Below, one piece after another: positions 35,570 to 43,130 of a stretch of DNA of 64,000 bases. The stretch covers positions 1 to 64,000 of the forward strand of contig CACEYZ010000002.1 in NCBI GenBank assembly GCA_902563885.1, read 5' to 3'. Under the pieces are notes generated by a model that did no database searches, was not told the origin of the DNA, and was given only the letters and a program-made list of their open reading frames with translations. The translations under genes were made by a program, and so were the position numbers. This stretch comes from an uncultured SAR86 cluster bacterium (GTDB taxonomy: Bacteria > Pseudomonadota > Gammaproteobacteria > Magnimaribacterales > TMED112). Positions within the stretch are counted from its first letter, which is position 1. The number at the start of each line of letters is the position of its first letter.

Positions 35570-36537
35570 AAGTGTTACATATTTTTTCTAGTAAAGCTTT
35601 TGCAGGACTGGAAAGGCATGTTGAAGAGCTATCTTTTGAACAATCAAAAAATAATAATGTGATGGTCGTAGGGCCAAAGAAATTTAAGAATAAATTTAGG
35701 GCAAATTATCATTCCCTTGATAATCTAGGATATAGATTTAGTCCGTTTAAATCCTCAAAACTAGACGAAATTTTTCTCAATTACACACCAGATGTTGTTA
35801 ATACACACGGAACAAAACCTGCAGTGCTTTTAAAAAAATTTAAAAATAGGGATTTTAAATGGGTAGCTACAGTGCATAACAATAAAAAGAATGTATATGC
35901 CTATGAAAAGGCAGACAGTGTAATTGCTGTGAGTAAATTGGCAGTCACTAATTTTAATAAGCAGAAAAAAAATATTTACCATGAACTAAATTGGGTAGAC
36001 GAAATAAGATTTTCGGAGTACACCAAAAAAAATGGGGAATACTTTTGTTTTATTGGGAGACTTGAGCCACAAAAAAATCTTGAGACTTTAATAAAAATTT
36101 GGAAATCTGTTGAAGAAAAATTAGTAATTGTTGGTGAAGGCTCTCAAGAGCAAGGATTAAAAAATCTTGTTGCAGATTTGGGTATTGCTAAAAAAATAAA
36201 ATTTATTCCTTATACAGATAATGTAGGGAATATTTTATCCCACTCTAAAGGACAAATTTTTTGCTCTTTAAAAGAGGGTTCGCCAAAATCTTTTTTTGAA
36301 TCCCTTTATTGCGAGGTTCCAGTAATTGCTACTCCAGTAGGTGCATTTCCTGAGCTTCTAGATAATGAATTTATTTCTTCAGATTTATCTTATGATTCAA
36401 TTAAGAAAGTAATTGTTTATTGGACTGCAAGGCCAAAAGAACTTCTAAAAAAACAAAAAGATTTGATTAGCAACATAAAGAAAAATCACATCATTAAAAA
36501 AGCATCTGAAAGAATTTTAAAAATTTATGAGTCTTAG
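35566..36537 (+). CDS. Glycosyltransferase family 4
   Basis: GT-B glycosyltransferase. AFAGLERHVEEL at the N-terminus fits the acceptor domain, VVNTHGTKPAVLLKK and ATVHNNKKNVYAYEKADSVIAVS follow, then FIGRLEPQKNLETLIKIW and SLKEGSPKSFFESLYCEVPVIATPVGAFPELL with the donor-binding EX7E. It overlaps the ELM1-like stop by 4 bp (ATGA), so both are translated as a pair. Acceptor and sugar unknown; LPS or surface glycan is likely. Confidence 0.88.
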   Translation: MKVLHIFSSKAFAGLERHVEELSFEQSKNNNVMVVGPKKFKNKFRANYHSLDNLGYRFSPFKSSKLDEIFLNYTPDVVNTHGTKPAVLLKKFKNRDFKWVATVHNNKKNVYAYEKADSVIAVSKLAVTNFNKQKKNIYHELNWVDEIRFSEYTKKNGEYFCFIGRLEPQKNLETLIKIWKSVEEKLVIVGEGSQEQGLKNLVADLGIAKKIKFIPYTDNVGNILSHSKGQIFCSLKEGSPKSFFESLYCEVPVIATPVGAFPELLDNEFISSDLSYDSIKKVIVYWTARPKELLKKQKDLISNIKKNHIIKKASERILKIYES

Positions 36538-37634
36538 CTTTTTCCAAGAGCTTCAAGATAGAAATCAACAGTCTTTTGATGCATCAACTCTGAGGTTAAA
36601 AATACCTCTTTAGGTTTATTGCTGCTGGTAATAATTGATTTAGTCTTTTCCGTTAACTGTTCAAAATCGTTAAATTCAACCTGCCCCTCTTCATAAAAAA
36701 GCTTTAAGACCTCACCTACACCACCCCTATTCCAACCACATATTTTTTTACCCATCATTGCTGCCTCTAGAAGTGTTCTTCCAAAAGGTTCGGGAGTTGA
36801 TGATAGGTTCATTACAAGTGCTGAAAGTGAGTAAATTTCTCGGATATCATTCTTTGCATTATAGAAAAATACTCTATCTTCCAAATTGTAATCTCTTATA
36901 AGATTTAAGAGCTTTTTGTAATATTTCTTTTTTGCATCTTCATATGGTCCAACAATAAGACCAGAATAATTATCTGGTAGGTTAGATATTAGCTTGATGA
37001 ATGATTCCTGACCCTTCCATGATGATAGCCTGCCTGGGAATGCAATAATTTCTTTATTTACCAGTTTAGGGAACTGTGAAAAAAACTTTTCCTGATATTG
37101 TTCGGTTACCTGAAATTGTTTAGTAAAATAATTTTGATCAGACCCACGATAAATTAATCTTGGTTCAGCATTCAAGTGGTTTTTATAATTCTCTAAGATA
37201 TATTCGTTAACTGTTTTAGAAATTGCAATAACACAATCAAAGCTTGCCATTATTCTGCTATAAAAAGGTGTGCTGTACAGACCATGAAATGTTGAAAAGA
37301 AAATTGGTCTTGGGTTTTTGATAAAAAGCTTCGAGAGTTGAGTTACCCATGCAGGAATTCTAGATCTAACATGCACAATATCTGGAGATATTTCATTAAT
37401 GATGTCAGCTAATTTTTTTGCTTGAAGCAAAGTTAGAAAGCTCTTTTCGGAAACCTGCATATGAATATGACTGCCTCCGTCATTAATAAGATTTTTTACT
37501 TGCCTGCCTCCATTAGAAATTACGTATGAGTCATGGCCTCTGCCAACAAGATATTTATTAAAATCTAAAACACCCCTTTCCACTCCACCAGTATTTAAAG
37601 TTGGAAGAATTTGAATAATCTTTAACTTACGCAT
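36534..37634 (-). CDS. Glycosyltransferase family 4
   Basis: GT-B glycosyltransferase. N-terminal TLNTGGVERGVLDFNKYL, then IVHVRSRIPAWVTQL, STFHGLYSTPFYSRIMASFDCVIAISKTV, FPGRLSSWKGQESFIKLI and NLSSTPEPFGRTLLEAAMMGKKICGWNRGGVGEVL. The 'RG-D' region RLIYRGSD follows the type found in lipooligosaccharide core enzymes. ATG at 37634; a TTG at 37637 is discounted. It is convergent with the previous GT (4-bp tail overlap) and overlaps the Smr-like gene by 8 bp. Confidence 0.87.
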   Translation of the reverse strand: MRKLKIIQILPTLNTGGVERGVLDFNKYLVGRGHDSYVISNGGRQVKNLINDGGSHIHMQVSEKSFLTLLQAKKLADIINEISPDIVHVRSRIPAWVTQLSKLFIKNPRPIFFSTFHGLYSTPFYSRIMASFDCVIAISKTVNEYILENYKNHLNAEPRLIYRGSDQNYFTKQFQVTEQYQEKFFSQFPKLVNKEIIAFPGRLSSWKGQESFIKLISNLPDNYSGLIVGPYEDAKKKYYKKLLNLIRDYNLEDRVFFYNAKNDIREIYSLSALVMNLSSTPEPFGRTLLEAAMMGKKICGWNRGGVGEVLKLFYEEGQVEFNDFEQLTEKTKSIITSSNKPKEVFLTSELMHQKTVDFYLEALGKS

Positions 37635-37866
37635 CAAGTGAATTTACCCTAATACGACCGTATCTTGTTTCTTCAAAATTAACATCAATTTTTTTTAAAG
37701 CCTTATTAACAATAGAAATCATTTTTTCAGAATTTCCACATATGATGACTAGGGGTAATTCGTTCTGATTGCTTAGCACAAAATCCTCTACATAAATTTC
37801 AACATCTGCATGCTTTACTCCATGAAGATCTAGATGCAAGATTTGTTTCTCATACCTAATTGACAT
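37627..37866 (-). CDS. Short Smr-domain-like protein
   Basis: A 79-aa protein. ILHLDLHGVKHADVEIYVEDFVL matches the LDxHG start of Smr (small MutS-related) domains, and ICGNSEKMISIVNKALKKI sits where Smr has its GxGxG loop and helix. The glycine loop is degenerate (CGNS). Full Smr proteins are nucleases; activity here is uncertain. It lies between iaaA-like and the GT gene, overlapping or abutting both. Confidence 0.55.
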   Translation of the reverse strand: MSIRYEKQILHLDLHGVKHADVEIYVEDFVLSNQNELPLVIICGNSEKMISIVNKALKKIDVNFEETRYGRIRVNSLDA

Positions 37867-38801
37867 TAATTCTTATAAATTTTGATTATCTCAGAAGATG
37901 CATCCTTGTATGCTCTTGCCATCGCTGGAGTATTGAATGCAAAAGCGTAATTTCCTTTACTGTCCATAACAATAACACCTCCATCTGCACCGATTTCTTT
38001 TAACTGATTCATTACCTCATTTGAAGCTTGTTGAATCGATTTATTTTGATAACGTGCTTTCACACAAATTTCTTTGGCAACACTAAATCTTATAAAGTAT
38101 TCTCCGTGACCAGTTGCTGAGACGCCACAAGAATTATTTTCTACCCAAGTTCCAGCACCGATTATTGGCGAGTCTCCAACTCTCCCAGGGGCTTTTTTAG
38201 TCATTCCTCCTGTAGATGTGCCTGCTGTTATTACTCTATTTTTATCTATTGCCACAACCCCAACTGTTCCTTTTTTATTTTTTTGTGCTTTTTTTAAAGA
38301 CTTCAACCTTTCTGGGTTTGCAAAATAACTTTGTTCAACCTGTTCGATGCTGTTATCTCTTGCTAATTTTTCTGCGCCACTACTAGTGAACATTACATGA
38401 GGTGTTTCTTCCATAACATGTCTTGCTAAAGAAATTGGATTTTTTACATTAGTGACTGAGGAAACAGCACCTGCTTCATTATCTTTTCCAGTCATTATGG
38501 AAGCATCCATTTCCTGCCTTTCTTCAGATGTATAAACTGAGCCTCTTCCAGCATTAAAAAGAGGATTATCTTCTAAAATTATTATTGCGGCTTCAACTGC
38601 ATCGACACTGCTGCCACCATTCTCTAAAATTTCAAAACCCTTATCTGCTGCCATTTTGAGTCCTTTTTTAAGTTCTTTAATTTCATCAGGAGACATATTT
38701 GAAAACCAACCAGCTCCTCCATGTATAACAATTGCTGGAGATTCAGCAAAAAGAGAAAAGGAGATGACTAATGGAAGTAAAACTTCAATTAATTTTTTCA
38801 T
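37866..38801 (-). CDS. Isoaspartyl peptidase / plant-type L-asparaginase, exported
   Basis: Ntn-hydrolase of family T2 that cleaves isoaspartyl dipeptides and asparagine. Signal peptide (MKKLIEVLLPLVISFSLFAE), IVIHGGAGWF, GGSSVDAVEAAIIILEDNPLFNAGRGSVYT, EMDASIM, the autocleavage site KKGTVGVVA with the Thr nucleophile, GRVGDSPIIGAGTWV and SATGHGEYFIR. All family residues are in place, so it should self-process. The ATG at 38801 is preferred over TTG at 38810. It overlaps the GH16 gene by 17 bp on the same strand, which is an odd pairing for function. Confidence 0.93.
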   Translation of the reverse strand: MKKLIEVLLPLVISFSLFAESPAIVIHGGAGWFSNMSPDEIKELKKGLKMAADKGFEILENGGSSVDAVEAAIIILEDNPLFNAGRGSVYTSEERQEMDASIMTGKDNEAGAVSSVTNVKNPISLARHVMEETPHVMFTSSGAEKLARDNSIEQVEQSYFANPERLKSLKKAQKNKKGTVGVVAIDKNRVITAGTSTGGMTKKAPGRVGDSPIIGAGTWVENNSCGVSATGHGEYFIRFSVAKEICVKARYQNKSIQQASNEVMNQLKEIGADGGVIVMDSKGNYAFAFNTPAMARAYKDASSEIIKIYKN

Positions 38802-39723
38802 AATAAGCAATGTAGTCTACTATTAATTTTTTCACATCGGGGCATGATTTGCGAGAATTACAATACATTGTTGAATTAGGTGGTCCAGGCCAATTGCCAC
38901 CCACTGCAACGTTAATTAATAAATAAAACTCCTCAAGAAACGGATTAGGCGTAAGATTTTCAATTTCATTGAAATTAACCTTAAATACCAATTGATCATT
39001 TAGTAACCATTCAAAATATTTGTCTTCCCAAATCAAAGATATCTTATTATGATCAATCGGATTTGATAGCTTTATCAATTGGTTTAAAAAAGTAGTTTTG
39101 GATATCTGCCTATGATAGTCATGCCCATAATGGATTGTGGTAACTAGCTCATCTGATTTTTCATTAATTGTTTCAACAATGTCAATTTCTCCGCTTCTAG
39201 GCCAGTTTCCATAAACTGACTTCTCAGGCATCATCCAAAGTGCTGGCCATACACCCGTTATTTCTGGTACAGAAAAGCTTATATCAACTCTTCCGTATTT
39301 AAATTTTCTTTTATTTTGTGAATTTATTCTCGCACTTTCATAACCGGTTCCATCAGAACTAGCGTTATATGTCGGGATTATAAATAAACAGCCATCGTTA
39401 AGATAAATATTTTCATTGCTATCTGTATAACTTTGTAATTCATTATTGCCCCAACCTGGCACTCCGTAATTTTGTCCATCCCCATACATAAAATTCCAAT
39501 TAGATTGATTCAAACCTACATCATCAAAATTTTCTAACCAGATTAAAGAGTAATTTTCATATGAATGTGGTTGTTGTGATGGGCAATAATCTATATTTTC
39601 AGCTACTGGTGCAGGTTGAATTGCCCCTGCAATAATTGAATTAGAAAAATCGCTATTGCCTACATTACATCCGTATAAAAAAGTAACGATAAAAATTAAT
39701 GAAATTTTATTATTAATACGCAT
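38785..39723 (-). CDS. GH16 family beta-glucanase (laminarinase-like) lipoprotein
   Basis: Endo-beta-1,3-glucanase type. Lipoprotein signal with lipobox LYGC (residues ~16-19). The catalytic ExDxxE motif is present as GEIDIVET, preceded by WPALWMMPEKSVYGNWPRS and followed by HYGHDYHR, and the usual end INVAVGGNWPGPP. At 312 aa it is a single-domain enzyme. A good SD (AAGGA, 7 nt before the ATG) is visible. It is divergent from TBDR 2, with the shared 104-bp region between them; anchoring in the outer membrane would let it trim glucan for uptake. Confidence 0.92.
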   Translation of the reverse strand: MRINNKISLIFIVTFLYGCNVGNSDFSNSIIAGAIQPAPVAENIDYCPSQQPHSYENYSLIWLENFDDVGLNQSNWNFMYGDGQNYGVPGWGNNELQSYTDSNENIYLNDGCLFIIPTYNASSDGTGYESARINSQNKRKFKYGRVDISFSVPEITGVWPALWMMPEKSVYGNWPRSGEIDIVETINEKSDELVTTIHYGHDYHRQISKTTFLNQLIKLSNPIDHNKISLIWEDKYFEWLLNDQLVFKVNFNEIENLTPNPFLEEFYLLINVAVGGNWPGPPNSTMYCNSRKSCPDVKKLIVDYIAYYEKIN

Positions 39724-39766
39724 GATAATGTCCTTTTTTACTGAGTTTTAATTAATTGTAAACAAT

Positions 39767-39794
39767 TTGACATAAACATAATTTTAGTTATATT
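39767..39794 (+). promoter_or_regulatory. Promoter of TBDR 2
   Basis: Consensus TTGACA (39767-39772), a 16-bp spacer, then TATATT (39789-39794). The predicted start leaves a leader of about 27 nt containing AGAGGGG (39818-39824), an SD close before the ATG. This is the strongest leadered promoter in the window. Confidence 0.65.
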
Positions 39795-39827
39795 TATCTT
39801 ATCAATTCAAATCATATAGAGGGGATT

Positions 39828-42605
39828 ATGAAATTTACAAAAAATTTACTTATGTTGCTAATGCTTCCAGCATTTGCTTTACCTGTTATAGCCCAAGATT
39901 CTGAAGATGAAGATGAGGGCCTTGAAATTGTAATTACTACAGCTCAAAAAATTGAGAAAGATGTCATGGATACTCCTGTTCCAGTGACAGTTTTTACTCA
40001 AGATAAACTAACTGAGTATGGAATAAATAATTATATTGACCTTTCTCAGATGGTTCCAATGTTAGAAATTACTGACTCTAGTAACCATGGTGCACCTGTG
40101 ATCACTATGAGAGGAGTTAGATCAAACAATGTTACGGAACTTGGAGATCCAGCTGTTGGTGTACACGTAGATGGTGTTTATGTATCAAGAATGCAAGGCG
40201 CTATGGCTCTACTTTTCGATCTCGAAAGAGCAGAGGTTTTAAGAGGACCGCAAGGAACTCTATACGGAAGAAACTCTACTGTAGGCACATTCAATGTTGT
40301 AACCGCAAAACCAAACTTTGAGGCGCAAGGTGGTTCTGTGACAATTGATGCGGGAAGAATGGATGCTCAAGCTTTGAGACTTCATTACAACCTGCCAATT
40401 GCAGATAATTTTGCAATAAGGTTTGCTTACATGGAAGAGAAAAAAGATTCATTCATTACGACTTATTTAGATGCTTCACAAATGGATCATAGATTTATGA
40501 AATTTGCTGGAGTTGATTTAAGCGAGTTCAGTCAAATAGGAGGAGATTATAATAACAGAGTTATGTCTGATCACCACTGGTATAACGGATTTGACGGATG
40601 GCAACAAAGACCACTTTCAAAAGTTCAGATGGATCCAGCTGATTCATACAATAATGTAGACCAAAATGCATTTAGATTAAGTGCACTATATGACATGGGT
40701 GGAGACAGAAGTCTAAATGTACAGTTTGAGCAATTTGAAAACCAAAATGCTCACTGGACTGAAACACCTGCTTGCGAATTGATGAGAGGAAGACCTGCAG
40801 TTAATTATGAATCATGGAACTGGGGTGGCTTTGACATAACAAACTGTGATACAGGTTTTGGTGGAGGAAATGCATACAAAGCATATGTAAACACTCCTGG
40901 GATGCTAGATGTTGTCCTTACATCAACAAGGGCTATCTACAAAGCACCGATTGGTGACTTTGATTTAGTTGCTAAATATGGTTACCAGCACTTAGAAGAA
41001 GAGGCTCACTTTGATACAGATATGGGTCATGGTAACTGGGATGGCAACTGGAATATTGATGACTTTGTGGCAAAGGCAAAAGTTTTTGATGTTGAATTAA
41101 GATCGTCTAAAGATGAGAAGCTACAGTGGGTACTTGGCTACTTCATGAACCTAGAGAACAATAACATGGAAGCTCACTTTAACGGTCTTGAAGGCTCTGA
41201 TGTATTTATTCAGCCAGATAGACAGCTTGATGCAACAGCAATGTATGGCCAAGCAACATACCAGCTTGATGAAAGAATGTTTCTAACATTTGGTGCAAGA
41301 TATTCAGAAGAAGAAAAAACTGATGTTGGTGGAAGAAACTTTAGATGCATGTTCTGGGCAAATGGTTGTGCTGCAGACCCTTATGGTGGTGCAAGAGCCA
41401 GAGATCCAAATTGGGTTAGACTTGGTTACACTCCGTGGAAAAATGGTGGTGAGTTCTTAGTTGAAGGAGTTAACTGTAGCGGTGGTTATGGTTGTCTTCA
41501 AGAAGTTTTAATTAACGATACATCAGCAACGTTTGATAATCTTGACTATAGAGTAGGACTTGATTTTGATTTAGATGATAACACCCTTCTCTACGCATAT
41601 TATGCAACTGGTTTCAAATCTGGTTCTATCCAAGACGTGTACAGAAGAGGTGATAATACACTTCATCCGGAAGGACCAGGTTCATATGCTGACACTTCTT
41701 ATGATAATGAATACATAGACACATTTGAATTTGGTTTTAAAAGAAGGATTGGAAAAGATCTAAACTTATCTTTCAATGCGTATTTCTCTCAATATGATGG
41801 AAAACAAGAATCAGGGAACGTTCCTGTAGATGTTATTTCAGCAATGGGTGTAGATACATCAATTGGTTCTCCTACGTTTGGACAAATGGTTCAACAAGAC
41901 CAAGTTGTTACTAGGTGGTCAAGCCAAAACTTTGGTGAGCAAGAATTCTATGGTTCTGAGTTTGAGTTTAACTGGAATCCATACGAAGGTGGAAATATTA
42001 ATGGTTACATTGCAACAATGAATACCAAAGTTACAGAGAGTTTTGTAACACAGGTAAGATATGCAATAGGATTTGCACATGGCAGACCTGATTATGGTAG
42101 TGCTGTTGCTCCAGAACCAGAGAATAATATTGATCTTCTTGGTAATGAGGCACCATATGCTCCTCAATTCCAAACAACCATTCGGTATGAGCACACATTT
42201 AATACTCCAGTAGGTAAAATCAAACCGCAGGTCCAATATCACTATGAAACTTCAGCTTACCTTTCGATTTACAACATAGATAAGCATGTTGATGATGAAG
42301 GTGGTTATGGCACATATGGCTGTACAAACTTTGCTGCAGCAGATGGTTGTGCGTACGACTTTATAGATTTACCTGGATATTGGGCACAGCCAGCAGAATA
42401 CTTATCAGATCTAAGGCCTGCATTTGAAACATTTAACTTGTTGCTTACTTTTGAACCTGCAGAGGGAAGCTGGTATGCACAAGCTTATAGCTACAATGCT
42501 ATGGACGAAAGAATCGCATATCACAGAGCTTGGGAAGGTGCAGTTCCTAGAGGGGGATATAGCGGTCCTGCTCAATATGGAATTAGATTTGGATACTTTT
42601 GGTAA
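39828..42605 (+). CDS. TonB-dependent receptor 2 (beta-glucan locus)
   Basis: Outer-membrane receptor, 925 aa. Signal peptide (MKFTKNLLMLLMLPAFALPVIAQ), acidic linker, TonB box region LEIVITTAQK, plug domain (PVPVTVFTQDKL, ITMRGVRSNN, GDPAVGVHVDGVYVSRMQGAM, LFDLERAEVLRGPQGTLYGRNSTVGTFNVVTAKP), then the barrel ending in IRFGYFW. The plug is of the Fe-siderophore/IroN-like type used in Proteobacteria also for oligosaccharides. Genes for GH16, GH3, a sugar symporter and glucokinase around it point to beta-glucan fragments. Confidence 0.92.
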   Translation: MKFTKNLLMLLMLPAFALPVIAQDSEDEDEGLEIVITTAQKIEKDVMDTPVPVTVFTQDKLTEYGINNYIDLSQMVPMLEITDSSNHGAPVITMRGVRSNNVTELGDPAVGVHVDGVYVSRMQGAMALLFDLERAEVLRGPQGTLYGRNSTVGTFNVVTAKPNFEAQGGSVTIDAGRMDAQALRLHYNLPIADNFAIRFAYMEEKKDSFITTYLDASQMDHRFMKFAGVDLSEFSQIGGDYNNRVMSDHHWYNGFDGWQQRPLSKVQMDPADSYNNVDQNAFRLSALYDMGGDRSLNVQFEQFENQNAHWTETPACELMRGRPAVNYESWNWGGFDITNCDTGFGGGNAYKAYVNTPGMLDVVLTSTRAIYKAPIGDFDLVAKYGYQHLEEEAHFDTDMGHGNWDGNWNIDDFVAKAKVFDVELRSSKDEKLQWVLGYFMNLENNNMEAHFNGLEGSDVFIQPDRQLDATAMYGQATYQLDERMFLTFGARYSEEEKTDVGGRNFRCMFWANGCAADPYGGARARDPNWVRLGYTPWKNGGEFLVEGVNCSGGYGCLQEVLINDTSATFDNLDYRVGLDFDLDDNTLLYAYYATGFKSGSIQDVYRRGDNTLHPEGPGSYADTSYDNEYIDTFEFGFKRRIGKDLNLSFNAYFSQYDGKQESGNVPVDVISAMGVDTSIGSPTFGQMVQQDQVVTRWSSQNFGEQEFYGSEFEFNWNPYEGGNINGYIATMNTKVTESFVTQVRYAIGFAHGRPDYGSAVAPEPENNIDLLGNEAPYAPQFQTTIRYEHTFNTPVGKIKPQVQYHYETSAYLSIYNIDKHVDDEGGYGTYGCTNFAAADGCAYDFIDLPGYWAQPAEYLSDLRPAFETFNLLLTFEPAEGSWYAQAYSYNAMDERIAYHRAWEGAVPRGGYSGPAQYGIRFGYFW

Positions 42606-42630
42606 AAACTAGATTTTGCTAAACTAAAAA

Positions 42631-42653
42631 GGAGGGGTAACCCTCCTTTTTTT
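42631..42653 (+). terminator. Terminator after TBDR 2, abutting the rraA-like start
   Basis: Stem GGAGGG/CCCTCC (42631-42636, 42641-42646) capped by GTAA, a GNRA tetraloop, followed by seven Ts. It begins 25 bp after the TBDR stop. The T-run is immediately followed by the ATG of the next gene at 42654. Confidence 0.85.
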
Positions 42654-43130
42654 ATGAATACTCCTGACATTAGCGATTTATATTATTTACTTCCTGTTAT
42701 TGTGGACTTTAATGCTTATGGTAAAAAAGATTTAGTTAGTGGAAAGATTGAAACAGTTAGTTGCTTAAATGATAACAGCAAAGTTAGAGAGGTTTTGTCT
42801 ACTGATGGTACTAATAGCATCTTAATAGTTGATGGACATGCATCAAAGGAAGTTGCCTTAATGGGTGATAAAGTTGCAGGTTTAGCAAAAGAAAATAAGT
42901 GGGAAGCTGTAGTTATTAACGGATATATAAGAGATGTTGAGCATCTGCATAATATTGATTTAGGTATTTATGCCTTAGGAACCTCACCCAAAAAAAGTAA
43001 TAAAGATAATAAGGGAGAAATATCAGTTGATATCCAAATTCAAGGTGTGGACATTAAACCTGGCTATTGGGCATATACAGATCAGAATGGGATAATAATT
43101 TCTCCAGAAGAATTAAAAATTAACAGCTAA
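42654..43130 (+). CDS. RraA-family protein
   Basis: A 158-aa member of the RraA / HMG-aldolase family. Motifs: TPDISDLYY, ETVSCLNDNSKVREVL, SILIVDGHASKEVALMGDKVAGLAKENKWEAVVINGYIRDVEHL, LGIYALGTSPKKSNK and GVDIKPGYWAYTDQNGIIISP. E. coli RraA inhibits RNase E. Here the motif reads Arg-Asp (RDVEHL), as in active 4-hydroxy-4-methyl-2-oxoglutarate aldolases, while E. coli RraA reads RQ. So aldolase or oxaloacetate decarboxylase activity cannot be excluded. The ATG abuts the TBDR terminator and has no SD of its own. Confidence 0.85.
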   Translation: MNTPDISDLYYLLPVIVDFNAYGKKDLVSGKIETVSCLNDNSKVREVLSTDGTNSILIVDGHASKEVALMGDKVAGLAKENKWEAVVINGYIRDVEHLHNIDLGIYALGTSPKKSNKDNKGEISVDIQIQGVDIKPGYWAYTDQNGIIISPEELKINS

